Notes under the pieces: generated by a model
What the model was told of the DNA's origin: nothing
The model's database searches: none
What the model saw: the letters and a program-made list of their open reading frames with translations, nothing else
Assembly (NCBI GenBank): GCA_023442465.1
Contig: JAEZZQ010000026.1
Coordinates: forward strand, 1-64,000
Direction of reading: 5' to 3'
Length of the DNA stretch: 64,000 nt
DNA from: Bacillota bacterium
GTDB taxonomy: Bacteria; Bacillota; Clostridia; Lachnospirales; Lachnospiraceae
Made by a program: the position numbers and the translations under genes
In this document: positions 50,642 to 58,651 of the stretch, in pieces
Layout: each line of letters opens with the position of its first letter
Numbering within the stretch: position 1 is the stretch's first letter

Positions 50642-52483
50642 TTATGTAGATACCAAGCTCATCAGGATAATAGTGACCTCGGTGCCTTCTAAAGGGCGGC
50701 TGGTAATTGCCAGACTGAAATTCTCCCGATATTTCAGTTCCAGCCTTTCTCTTACATTTTTAATTGCATAACGCCCGATTCTCTGTCCGGCATAACGCTT
50801 CGAATCCTCCACGTTCCAAATGGCGGCAATTTGTTCCTCTGTCATTCCGATTCCGTTATCCCGGATGGAAAAGACTAAATTATCCTCTTGACGCTTTCCG
50901 GTTATTTTAAGAAAGCCTCCTTTTTCTGAATTCTCGAAGCCATGGATAATAGCATTTTCTACGAAGGGCTGAAGAATAAGCTTAGGAATGGATTCCTCCA
51001 TAATATCCTCGTCTATATCGATTTCGTATTCCAAACGTTTATTGAAACGCATTTTCTGTATATGAAGGTAGTTCGCGATAAGCTCCTTTTCCATTCCTAC
51101 GGATATGATACCCTTCCCCTGCCCCAGTACAAGCCGGAAAAGCTGGGAAAGGGCCAGAATATCCTCTGCCAGCTCTTCATTGCCCTCACTTTGAGTACGC
51201 CAGTAAAGGGAATCCAGCGTGTTGTATAAAAAGTGGGGGTTAATCTGAGCCTGAAGGGCGCTGAGCTCGCTCTCCTTCTCTCTCAATGCCATGACATAAT
51301 TGCGGTCGATCAGTTCCTTGATGGATAAAACCATCTGATTGAAGCAAGCGGTCACTTCCCCAATTTCGTCCTGGGATTCTACCGCCACTTGCTGATTGAA
51401 ATCCCCTCCCTGAAATTTGTCCATAGCCACGCAGAGACGCTGCAGGGGTCTGGAGATAATGTTGGAAATCAGCTTCAGAAGCGGCCAGAGGCCTACGAGC
51501 ATTCCTATAAGCATTAAAATGGGAGCGATGATAATATTGTTAAGCTGCTTGTCGCTGTTGCTCTTTGGCACCATCTTGCAGACGATAACTCCCTTTTTCT
51601 GCTCTTGGCTGCAAAATACGTTGTAGGAATTGTGCTCGAAGTAAACGGCTCTTTTCTTATGGTCCTGCTTCAAATATTCCTCGCCGGATATATAGGAAAG
51701 GATTTCCTCGTCTACCGTACCGTAGCGGGTCAGCTCGCTGCCCTCGCTGCTTAGGATAACGATACCTTCATTTTCCTGCTGAATGGCATTTTTACATAAA
51801 TCAGTATACTTTTCCTCGTTGACTCCCAGTACCAGATAGCCTAGCTTTTCTTTTTTGGACATATCGAAGATTTCTCTGCACATTACGATTTTATCCGCAT
51901 AGTTGGCCTGATAGATGCTGCCGGTTCCTTGACCTACACGCTTCCAGACAATGTCCCCTCTCATCTCCACCGCCTTTTTATAGGTATCGGTCTGCCTTAC
52001 CGTCCCTATGTCCGAAAGGTGCACGCTGGAATCGATGCAGCGAAGGTAAGCGTTCACACCGTTCTCCGGATAAATGGCCATCGTCTTGATATAGCCCTTC
52101 AGGGCGATGATATCCTGAATAATTTTCATTGGCGCCCTGTTATACCACAGCCTGGAATCCTCGTTGAGCTCCTCCGGATGACTGCTTGTGAGAATCGCGC
52201 CGATATCGCTGTTAATACAAATATAAACCGATAAATCGGATAATTCTGTCTGGATAACGCTGATGCTCTTATCCAGACTTCTTACCACGTTGCTATCGGC
52301 TTCTATCTGCTGGTTCTTCGTATCTTTATAATTGCTGATCAGAATAAAGGTAGTAATTAATATAAGTATCGGGCTGATTACCAGATACACATAGAAAATA
52401 ATTTTCTGCCTTATATTGAAATATACTGTCAGGCGAGCGATTTTTTTCATCGCTGTTTCTTTTATTCTAATCATGATTGCCAT
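50642..52483 (-). CDS. YesM-type sensor histidine kinase
   Basis: 613 residues if started at ATG 52483; GAAAGGACA upstream also suits the in-frame ATG at 52474. N-terminal membrane helix (about 25-47), a large extracytoplasmic sensor region of about 260 residues, a second helix, a HAMP domain (DEIGEVTACFNQM), then the LytS/YesM catalytic module: ALQAQINPHFLYNTLDSL with the phospho-His, LILQPFVENAIIHGF and RDNGIGM. Kinases of this class next to sugar ABC genes sense extracellular sugar, sometimes with the binding protein. Followed by its response regulator. Confidence 0.93.
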   Translation of the reverse strand: MAIMIRIKETAMKKIARLTVYFNIRQKIIFYVYLVISPILILITTFILISNYKDTKNQQIEADSNVVRSLDKSISVIQTELSDLSVYICINSDIGAILTSSHPEELNEDSRLWYNRAPMKIIQDIIALKGYIKTMAIYPENGVNAYLRCIDSSVHLSDIGTVRQTDTYKKAVEMRGDIVWKRVGQGTGSIYQANYADKIVMCREIFDMSKKEKLGYLVLGVNEEKYTDLCKNAIQQENEGIVILSSEGSELTRYGTVDEEILSYISGEEYLKQDHKKRAVYFEHNSYNVFCSQEQKKGVIVCKMVPKSNSDKQLNNIIIAPILMLIGMLVGLWPLLKLISNIISRPLQRLCVAMDKFQGGDFNQQVAVESQDEIGEVTACFNQMVLSIKELIDRNYVMALREKESELSALQAQINPHFLYNTLDSLYWRTQSEGNEELAEDILALSQLFRLVLGQGKGIISVGMEKELIANYLHIQKMRFNKRLEYEIDIDEDIMEESIPKLILQPFVENAIIHGFENSEKGGFLKITGKRQEDNLVFSIRDNGIGMTEEQIAAIWNVEDSKRYAGQRIGRYAIKNVRERLELKYRENFSLAITSRPLEGTEVTIILMSLVST

Positions 52484-52562
52484 TGTCCTTTCAAAGCCCG
52501 GCGGCTTCCGCCATCCCGCCGCCGAATTTAAGGAATGCATTTCGTTTTCCTTTCTTTATAGT

Positions 52563-53408
52563 TTATCCTTTTACCGCTCCCATGGCTACCCCTTTTGTGA
52601 TATGTTTGTTCAAAAGGATATAGACGATGACTGCAGGCGCCGCAGTCAGCGACATGACTGCGAACTGCACCGCATAATTGGAGGAATACTGCCCGGTAAA
52701 TTCCAATACTGAGAAGGGAAGAGTCTTCCATTTAGGCGAGCTTAAATAGGTGCTGGCCATCATGAACTCATTCCAATTGTTCAAGAAGGTCATAATAGCC
52801 ACTGTTGCGATAGATGGTTTAAGAAGAGGCGTTACAATCCCAAATACGATGCGGTAGATACCGCAGCCGTCCACTACCGCCGCTTCCTCCAGTTCCACGG
52901 GTACCGCTTCTAAAAAGCTGGTCATAAGGAATAAGCCTTGCGGCAATGAAAAGGCCACATAAGGAATGAGCAGGGCCCAGATAGTATCCGTCATGTCTAT
53001 TGCGTTGTATATCTTGTAGTTAGGAAGGAGCGTTGCATGGATAGGAATCATCATACCTATGAGCAGCAGCGTCTTTACCGTTCCGGCAAGCTTCCAATTC
53101 ATTCTTTTGCAGGCGAAAGCCGCCATGATGGAGATGAAAATAACTAACAAAACAGCGAGGCCGTTAATCAATATACTATTTTTCAGATACAGAAGAAAAT
53201 GTCCGTCCACAAAGGCTTTCACGTAATTGCCCCACTGGATTTTCTTCGGTATGATCAAAAGTCCGGTGGTAAACATTTCATTGCTGCTGGCGAGAGAGAA
53301 GTCCAACAGCCAGATCAGCGGGAATATCTGCACGACCGCCACCGCGATGAGGATAACCCATAAGAAAGTCCTTTTTATCACACTTCCTATTGTCTTTTTT
53401 TCTTTCAT
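52563..53408 (-). CDS. Sugar ABC transporter permease (MalG type), second importer
   Basis: 281 residues, six membrane helices. EAA coupling loop VELEEAAVVDGCGIYRIVFGIVTP and the C-terminal G-V-A-M-G-A-V-K-G. It starts 18 bases after the MalF-like gene. With that partner and the lipoprotein encoded upstream it forms a second carbohydrate importer, again lacking its own ATPase. The substrate is unknown and, unlike the first importer, no glycosidase is in the operon. Confidence 0.93.
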   Translation of the reverse strand: MKEKKTIGSVIKRTFLWVILIAVAVVQIFPLIWLLDFSLASSNEMFTTGLLIIPKKIQWGNYVKAFVDGHFLLYLKNSILINGLAVLLVIFISIMAAFACKRMNWKLAGTVKTLLLIGMMIPIHATLLPNYKIYNAIDMTDTIWALLIPYVAFSLPQGLFLMTSFLEAVPVELEEAAVVDGCGIYRIVFGIVTPLLKPSIATVAIMTFLNNWNEFMMASTYLSSPKWKTLPFSVLEFTGQYSSNYAVQFAVMSLTAAPAVIVYILLNKHITKGVAMGAVKG

Positions 53409-53426
53409 TATGTATCAGCCTCCTTT

Positions 53427-54302
53427 TTATGCCGGTTGTTTGTCTGCGAATATTTTATTCAGAAAGACTGTTACCAATAGGCAAATAATGATGAACACCA
53501 CACCGATGGCGTTTCCGTAACCATAGCGGAATGCCTTGAATGCCTGCTGGTATAAGTAGTTCGCCGCAAACTGTGTGCTGTTGCCGGGTCCTCCGTTGGT
53601 AAGCAGGTATACGGTCTCCATCTGCTTTAAGGCGGAGATAATGGCCATAGTCACGTTTACCTGAATGACAGGCTTCATGAGAGGCAGGGTGATCCTTAAA
53701 AAGGTAGATACCTGATCTGCTCCGTCAATGGAGGCTGCCTCGTATAGAACGGGATCGATATTCTTGATTCCGGTATAATAAATCAACATGCCCCAGCCGA
53801 AGCCGTGCCAAATGAGCACCACTAACACGGACCAAATAGCCGTATCGTTGCTGAACCAGTTAATTTTCCCCTGATAGCCCAGTGCCCTTAGCGCATTATT
53901 TATCAAGCCGAAATCCGGGTTATAAATAAATTTCCACAGATAAGCGATAACGGCTACAGAAATAACGTTAGGTATGAAATAAATGCATCGAAATACACCT
54001 TCCGCTTTTCCCTGAAGTTTATCCAGAACAGCCGCAACTATTATAGCAATGGGATGCTGGATAAAAATAAAACCTATGGCAAGAAGAAGGGAGTTCGTGA
54101 GGGAACGCCCGAAATTCGCATCGTGTAAAAGTGTCTTATAATTTTCCCATCCAATCCACTCCGCCTGCCCCATCCCCGAATACGACGTGAAGCCGTAGTA
54201 TACGCTTAGACAGATGGGAGCCAGTATCGCAAAGAGAAATACCAGCAATCCGGGCAATACCAAAGAAAATATCACCAATTTATTGCTATATAGTTTTTGC
54301 AT
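53427..54302 (-). CDS. Sugar ABC transporter permease (MalF type), second importer
   Basis: 291 residues from ATG 54302, set by GGAGGAATAGG; earlier in-frame codons up to 54377 cross the intercistronic hairpin and are unlikely to be used. Six helices, first helix V-I-F-S-L-V-L-P-G-L-L-V-F-L-F-A, and EAA loop VLYEAASIDGADQVSTFLRITLP. The Y-G-F-T-S-Y-S-G-M segment after helix 1 is typical of MsmF/MalF-like permeases. Confidence 0.93.
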   Translation of the reverse strand: MQKLYSNKLVIFSLVLPGLLVFLFAILAPICLSVYYGFTSYSGMGQAEWIGWENYKTLLHDANFGRSLTNSLLLAIGFIFIQHPIAIIVAAVLDKLQGKAEGVFRCIYFIPNVISVAVIAYLWKFIYNPDFGLINNALRALGYQGKINWFSNDTAIWSVLVVLIWHGFGWGMLIYYTGIKNIDPVLYEAASIDGADQVSTFLRITLPLMKPVIQVNVTMAIISALKQMETVYLLTNGGPGNSTQFAANYLYQQAFKAFRYGYGNAIGVVFIIICLLVTVFLNKIFADKQPA

Positions 54303-54353
54303 TCCTATTCCTCCGGTCTTTATCTGAACTTTTAATATCTTTTTATGAAACAG

Positions 54354-54398
54354 GGCCGGCACATGAAGAGAAATCATTCTTTATGTGCCAACCCGGCC
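54354..54398 (-). other. Intercistronic hairpin after the second binding-protein gene
   Basis: GGCCGG (54354-54359) pairs with CCGGCC (54393-54398), with CACAT/ATGTG as an inner stem. No T-run follows on the minus strand. Its position is equivalent to the hairpin in the first importer operon, fitting higher expression of the binding protein. Confidence 0.55.
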
Positions 54399-54415
54399 TT
54401 TACTGTTTGTTTATT

Positions 54416-55789
54416 TTATTTGCAGGCATTTCCTATGGAAGTGAGGAAATCCTCTGCGCTTGTGGTTCCGTTGGAAGCATTCTGGATCTCGCTTTCCATC
54501 ACTGTCTTGAATACGGAAGGTCCGCAGTCATTAATCGGTGTTCCGGAAACGCTGGTAGCGTTGTTCAGAATATCCATGAACTGCTTCTGCAGCTCGGTCT
54601 CGCTGCCGCTCATGTAAGCGGTCTGGTCCTGAGCGGACATACCAACACCATTTTCCCAGCCATACTTGGATAATTTATCCGGCTGATATAAGTAATTTAA
54701 GAATTTGATCGCTTCTTCTTTTACCTCGGAGCTTGCGGAAACTGCGTAGCCACCGCCGTTCCATGCTGCGATATCCGTAGCCTTACCTTTGCCGCCGTCA
54801 ACTACGGGCATGGTAAAGGCTCTGATATTGGTGCGAATGTCTTCGCTGATGTCCTGGTTGAGAGCCATGGAAGATTCCCAGCTTCCCATGTAGAACATAG
54901 CCGCCTGACCATTGGTAAAGAGGTTCATCGCTGTCGCGTAATCCTGGGAATCATATCCTGTCTGGAATAATCCAGCCTGAGCGGACTGTGCAAAAAGTTC
55001 TGTCGCCTGCTTGAATACCGGATTGGAAAAATCAGCGTTTGCAATCGCTTCGGAAACGATGTCGCCATGTGTACCGTTAATCTTCACGATCAGGTCCGTG
55101 AGGTAAATTGCCATCGGCCATCCGTCTCCCCCGTCCATAGCTACCGGCACGATGCCTGCCGCGTTGATATCATCCGCTAATGCCAACAACTCGTCGTAGG
55201 TAGCAGGTACTTTCCAGCCGTTGTCCTCGAACATTTTCTGGTTGTAATAAAATGCCATAATATCTGTGTTTCTCGGAAGTCCGTAGAGCTTTCCGTCTTT
55301 CTTGAAGCCGTCCAGGGAACCGGAAACAAATCCGTAATCCGCATAATCTGCTTCGTTCAGCTCTGCGAGAACGCCTGCATTAAGTACATCATCCAGGAAA
55401 GAGGGCTGTCCCCAGATGCTCACTACATCCGGCATACCGTCCATGGCATATGCTTTGAATTTCGTCTTGTAAGCTTCTTCATCGAGAGCTTCCACTTCGA
55501 TGGTCACATTGGGGTTAGCCGCCATGTACTCATCGATGACCATTTGCTCTATCAGTCCCTGACCGTTCTTTCTGTCAGGAAGGTTAGAGAAAACTTTCAG
55601 TGTGACGGGATCTGCAGATGCCGTACTCTCCGCCGTATCTGCGGTTTCTTCTGCGGGGGCTGCTGTTTCTTCTGCTGCAGTGTCAGCTGCAGGAGTCGTA
55701 GCATTCGTAGAGGCGGTGCTGCCGCAGCCTGCGAGCATGCTGATCGTCATGGCTGTGGTGAGTAGCGTTACCAGTAATTTTCTTTTCAT
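54416..55789 (-). CDS. Sugar ABC transporter substrate-binding lipoprotein, second importer
   Basis: 457 residues. Lipoprotein signal with lipobox LAGC (Cys near 22), an Ala/Thr/Glu linker, then a family 1 binding fold: T-L-K-V-F-S-N-L-P-D-R, MPDVVSIWGQPSFLDDVL, D-G-K-L-Y-G-L-P-R-N-T-D, G-Q-A-A-M-F-Y-M-G-S-W-E and W-N-G-G-G-Y-A-V-S. First gene of the operon that continues with two permeases and a YesM/YesN pair. The binding site has several aromatic residues as expected for a sugar; which sugar is unknown. Confidence 0.93.
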   Translation of the reverse strand: MKRKLLVTLLTTAMTISMLAGCGSTASTNATTPAADTAAEETAAPAEETADTAESTASADPVTLKVFSNLPDRKNGQGLIEQMVIDEYMAANPNVTIEVEALDEEAYKTKFKAYAMDGMPDVVSIWGQPSFLDDVLNAGVLAELNEADYADYGFVSGSLDGFKKDGKLYGLPRNTDIMAFYYNQKMFEDNGWKVPATYDELLALADDINAAGIVPVAMDGGDGWPMAIYLTDLIVKINGTHGDIVSEAIANADFSNPVFKQATELFAQSAQAGLFQTGYDSQDYATAMNLFTNGQAAMFYMGSWESSMALNQDISEDIRTNIRAFTMPVVDGGKGKATDIAAWNGGGYAVSASSEVKEEAIKFLNYLYQPDKLSKYGWENGVGMSAQDQTAYMSGSETELQKQFMDILNNATSVSGTPINDCGPSVFKTVMESEIQNASNGTTSAEDFLTSIGNACK

Positions 55790-55938
55790 TGTAATCCTCC
55801 CTTTGTTTTATGTGTTCTTATTGACTGATTTAAGTATATTACCCCGAGACTACTTATTCCAGATAACAGATTTTCAAAAAGGTGGATTATTTTTAAATTT
55901 TGGAGGGAATGAATGGGGAAGGTTGTGAGGGGAAATAA

Positions 55939-56044
55939 GGGGAGGGAAGAAGTTTCGCGCTCTGGTTATGCTGGGCACTGCGCCGAGCCAATGGATTGTC
56001 TCGGCTTCGTAGCATAAAATCGCTTGAAATCTTCTTCTCTCCCC
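55939..56044. repeat. 106-bp near-perfect inverted-repeat element
   Basis: GGGGAGGGAAGAAG (55939-55952) and CTTCTTCTCTCCCC (56031-56044) match at 13 of 14 positions. TTATGCT/AGCATAA (55966-55972, 56011-56017) and the tip GCCGAG/CTCGGC (55982-55987, 56000-56005) with CAAT/ATTG continue the pairing, so nearly the whole element folds into one long hairpin. It could be a MITE-like element or a structured RNA; no open frame is inside. Confidence 0.6.
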
Positions 56045-56090
56045 TTCTTTCCCCGCCAAGGTTTTCGAATAGTTCCTCCCGAAATGTAAG

Positions 56091-56183
56091 AGGGTGGAGG
56101 TAGGTGGCGGGCGGGAGGTTATGGGGATGGGGTGGGTGTAGGGGGGCGATAAGTTGATATGGGGTACAGTGGGGGGGAGGGGG
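56091..56183 (+). other. G-rich tract with quadruplex potential
   Basis: The plus strand carries at least six runs of three or more G within 60 bases (56091-56147, including GGGCGGGAGG and GGGGATGGGGTGGG), then GGGG and a run of seven G up to 56183. This is extreme for the region and just upstream of the kinase-like gene. Confidence 0.6.
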
Positions 56184-56242
56184 CATATTATAGTAATATA
56201 AGTGCTTTTATTACAAATTTTGCATAGTGGAGAAATCATTTT

Positions 56243-56707
56243 ATGAATGGGTTGATTGAATTCGATGAAATAGATGAACATTTAAGAATGGGTGATTATC
56301 CGGTGCTCGGAGTGGGGTCGGGGAGGAGGGTTTTTGATTTGGGGAATGATACTGTGGTTAAGGTGGCCCGGAATGTGAAGGGATATGCGCAGAATGAAGT
56401 GGAATGTATGATTTCCGAAATGGATGAGTCGGATACTTTTGCAAAGGTTCTGTATGTGGCACGGGATGGGAGGTGTCTGATTATGGAGAAGGCAGGGCCG
56501 GTCTATAACTTCGCTTCCATTCGTTCTTATTATCACGTGAAAAGTAATAGGGATTTATTCCAGTTAAATAACTTGAGCTATATTCCCCGTAAATATAATT
56601 TGCTGGTAAGCGATTTGTGCAGGCCTGTTAACTGGGGAGTTATTGATGGACGGCCTGTCATTATCGACTATGGGTTTACCGGGCGAATCAGGCGAAAGTA
56701 TTATTGA
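56243..56707 (+). CDS. Minimal protein-kinase-like fold protein
   Basis: 154 residues. I see the landmarks of a protein-kinase/aminoglycoside-phosphotransferase fold in compressed form. There is a Gly-rich loop LGVGSGRRVFDLG (23-34) and Lys40 in TVVKVARN, the usual ATP-contacting Lys. Glu52 in Q-N-E-V-E would be the alphaC Glu, and CLIMEKAGP a hinge (79-85). Then come Asp124 and Asn130 in SDLCRPVNWG, and Asp142 in VIIDYGFTG, the DFG-like metal Asp. The C-lobe is far shorter than the usual 150-200 residues and stops just after the metal Asp. It may be an atypical kinase, a pseudokinase or a toxin-like protein. AGGA-type ribosome signal GGAG 11 bases upstream. No partner gene. Confidence 0.6.
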   Translation: MNGLIEFDEIDEHLRMGDYPVLGVGSGRRVFDLGNDTVVKVARNVKGYAQNEVECMISEMDESDTFAKVLYVARDGRCLIMEKAGPVYNFASIRSYYHVKSNRDLFQLNNLSYIPRKYNLLVSDLCRPVNWGVIDGRPVIIDYGFTGRIRRKYY

Positions 56708-56716
56708 ACAGCAATC

Positions 56717-56756
56717 GACAAGGTCATACACTCCCTAAGCCGTATGTAGCCTTGTC
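56717..56756. terminator. Hairpin between convergent genes
   Basis: GACAAGG/CCTTGTC outer stem with CATAC/GTATG inner stem in the 66-base gap between the kinase-like gene and the radical SAM gene. No T-run on either strand, so Rho-independent function is uncertain. Confidence 0.5.
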
Positions 56757-56773
56757 AATGGATTGTAATGTTA

Positions 56774-57472
56774 TCAGTCTATTCCTCTGAGTTGTATATT
56801 GGGGATGATTGGACGCAGTATCTCCACAATTTCTTCCAGTTCTTCTTTTTCATAGGAGTGGAAGCCTTGCTGAATGGCTTGTTCGCTGTCTTTGTAGCCT
56901 TGAAGGAAGTAGGCTTTCGCTCCTTTTATTTCTTCTGCAAGGGCAAGAAGGTCCTGTCTTGTGTGGAATTCCTTTACCACGGTGGTTCGCAGTTCATAGG
57001 GAATCTGACTGTTCATGATGATTTGAATGGAGCTTTTTATTTTCTCTGTGTCCATATGCTCTGCGCCTGCAGTCTGTCCATACTTTTCCAAACTGTTTTT
57101 TACGTCCATGGCGATATAGTCGAGGAGGTTTTCTGCCAGCAGTTTCTCGATGACTTCGGGCCTGTAACCGTTGGTATCCAGCTTTACAAGGTAGCCGAGC
57201 TCCTTGATCTTGCGTATGAACTGTAAAAGCTCAGGCTCTAGTGTAGGCTCGCCGCCGGTGATGCATACGCCGGTCAATATGCCGATTCGTTTTTTCAGAA
57301 AGGAGAGTACTTCCTCTTCGGGTATAAGCGGCTGGCTGTCAGGATCGAGGACCAAGCCTCCGTTATGGCAAAAGGGGCACCTGAAATTGCATCTTCCGAG
57401 GAATATCGTCGCTGCCACATGCCCCGGGTAGTCTAAAAGAGTCGTTTTATTTAAACCGTGAATTCGTATCAT
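56774..57472 (-). CDS. nrdG: Anaerobic ribonucleotide-reductase-type activating protein (radical SAM)
   Basis: 232 residues from ATG 57472; an ATG four codons upstream at 57484 lies directly against AAAGGAG. Radical SAM cluster motif C-N-F-R-C-P-F-C (C-x3-C-x2-C), then GVCITGGEPTLEPEL with the SAM-binding GGE and K-L-D-T-N-G-Y. The start HGLNKTTLLDYPGHVAATIF is that of the longer NrdG-like activases. It makes a glycyl radical on class III ribonucleotide reductase or a related enzyme. No nrdD is in the window, so the partner is not shown and the symbol is tentative. Confidence 0.85.
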   Translation of the reverse strand: MIRIHGLNKTTLLDYPGHVAATIFLGRCNFRCPFCHNGGLVLDPDSQPLIPEEEVLSFLKKRIGILTGVCITGGEPTLEPELLQFIRKIKELGYLVKLDTNGYRPEVIEKLLAENLLDYIAMDVKNSLEKYGQTAGAEHMDTEKIKSSIQIIMNSQIPYELRTTVVKEFHTRQDLLALAEEIKGAKAYFLQGYKDSEQAIQQGFHSYEKEELEEIVEILRPIIPNIQLRGID

Positions 57473-57522
57473 TATTATAACCATGCTCCTTTCATATATG
57501 CCGCCACTGGCGGTACAAACAT

Positions 57523-57600
57523 GAACGAAAGTGTGCTTTGCGCACTCTCGCAGCCAAGTACTTCGGCAGCGCAGCTTTTGTTCCGCGCGCGTAACTGTGT
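57523..57600 (+). repeat. Palindromic intergenic repeat, copy C
   Basis: Starts GAACGAAAGTGTGCTTTGCGCACT and ends CTTTTGTTCCGCGCGCGTAACTG; closely similar to copy A at 27148-27227 in the same orientation, with compensating changes in the inner stem (GTGTGC/GCGCAC). It lies between the divergent NrdG-like and tadA genes. Confidence 0.75.
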
Positions 57601-57753
57601 AAGAACGTGATTCAAGCTATGATTGCCAAACAGTATGGGTTGCTATTTTTTATATGTTTATATTATACTGGATGAGGCGGGATTTAAAAAGCCGGAATCA
57701 GAGTTTCGTGTGAAAAATAAGTTTGCAGGTATTGGATGGGTACGGGTATTACT

Positions 57754-58245
57754 ATGAATATACATGAAAAATACATGAAAGAAGCGCTCAAAGAAGCGAA
57801 AAAGGCATATGCACTGGGGGAAGTTCCCATCGGCTGTGTCATTGTCCATGAAGGTAAGGTCATTGGGCGGGGATATAATAGGCGCAATACGGATAAAACG
57901 GCTCTCGCTCACGCGGAAATTACCGCTATCAAAAAAGCCAGTAAGAAAATCGGTGACTGGAGACTGGAGGAATGTACGCTCTATGTCACTCTGGAGCCTT
58001 GCCAGATGTGCTCCGGCGCTATCGTTCAGGCTCGCATTCCCGATGTAGTCATGGGGAGCATGAATCCTAAGGCGGGCTGTGGCGGTTCCATTTTAAATAT
58101 CCTGGAAACTCCCCAGTTCAACCATCAGGCGGCGGTAACCAGGGGCGTCCTGGAAAAGGAGTGCAGCGATATGCTGACTGCTTTTTTTAAGGAACTGCGG
58201 GTACGCAATAGAAAAGAGAAGCTTATGCGCCGCTCTGAATCTTGA
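57754..58245 (+). CDS. tadA: tRNA(adenine34) deaminase TadA
   Basis: 163 residues from ATG 57754; an in-frame ATG at 57736 would add six residues and neither has a strong ribosome site. Cytidine-deaminase fold with zinc motif HAEITAIKKA (His ligand and catalytic Glu) and TLEPCQMCSGAI (two Cys ligands), plus MGSMNPKAGCGGSILNIL, the TadA-specific substrate segment. It changes adenosine to inosine at the wobble position of tRNA-Arg(ACG) and is normally essential. The SRP RNA gene follows, as often seen in Firmicutes (tadA-ffs-dnaX). Confidence 0.95.
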   Translation: MNIHEKYMKEALKEAKKAYALGEVPIGCVIVHEGKVIGRGYNRRNTDKTALAHAEITAIKKASKKIGDWRLEECTLYVTLEPCQMCSGAIVQARIPDVVMGSMNPKAGCGGSILNILETPQFNHQAAVTRGVLEKECSDMLTAFFKELRVRNRKEKLMRRSES

Positions 58246-58308
58246 AATCCTCACACATTAATTCAATAATTTACCTCTTAATTTTAAATAGTTAATACGC
58301 CAGTTTTA

Positions 58309-58337
58309 TTGACAAACACCTCAAAAAACAGTATACT
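58309..58337 (+). promoter_or_regulatory. SRP RNA promoter
   Basis: TTGACA (58309-58314), 17-bp spacer, TATACT (58332-58337); transcription would start at about 58344, the first base of the RNA's closing stem. Confidence 0.85.
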
Positions 58338-58343
58338 TAAAAA

Positions 58344-58607
58344 ACCGTGCAGCCGGGGCGTTAGCGGTGCCCTGTACCTACAATCCGCTCTAGTAGGGGT
58401 GATGTTCTGCCGCGGGTTTAAGTTGGTATAGCTGCCCTTTATAAGTGGCGTTGAAGTTTGGGTCTTACGCAATGGGAATCTGCGAATCGTGTCAGGTTGG
58501 GAACAAAGCAGCACTAAGCGGAATCTCCCATGTGCCGTGAGGGTGCCTGAGCTGAGTTAACTGTAAAGGTAACGTGTATTGGCTCTATTCAACGCAGAAC
58601 GCACGGT
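58344..58607 (+). ncRNA. ffs: Signal recognition particle RNA, large bacterial type
   Basis: About 264 nt closed by ACCGTGC (58344-58350) and GCACGGT (58601-58607), followed by TTTT. Domain IV, the Ffh-binding hairpin, is seen in GTGTCAGGTTGGGAACAAAG then CAGCACTAAGC (about 58488-58518). The length means an Alu domain is present, as in Bacillus and Clostridium. It has its own strong promoter and follows tadA. The 406-base gap between tadA and the next gene is filled mainly by this RNA. Confidence 0.93.
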
Positions 58608-58651
58608 TTTAAAAATATTGATCAGATTATAAATGATAACGGGATAACGGA

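Larger units (their letters stand above)
55790..56242. other. Intergenic region with hairpin element and G-rich tract
   Basis: 453 bases between divergent genes. Next to the lipoprotein gene lies its AT-rich promoter, with TATACT on the minus strand near 55837 and no good -35, as expected for an activator-dependent promoter. Then come the 106-bp hairpin element (55939-56044) and a strongly G-rich tract (56091-56183). TATAGTAATATAA near 56190 may be the promoter of the kinase-like gene. Confidence 0.5.

Noticed and set aside
55874..56281. Minus-strand open frames rich in Pro through the C-rich complement
   Set aside because: They only translate the complement of the G-rich tract and hairpin; no start signal, no family resemblance.
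56774..57472. Pyruvate formate-lyase activating enzyme
   Set aside because: The start HGLNKTTLLDYPG and the cluster motif fit NrdG-like activases better, and no pfl gene is present.
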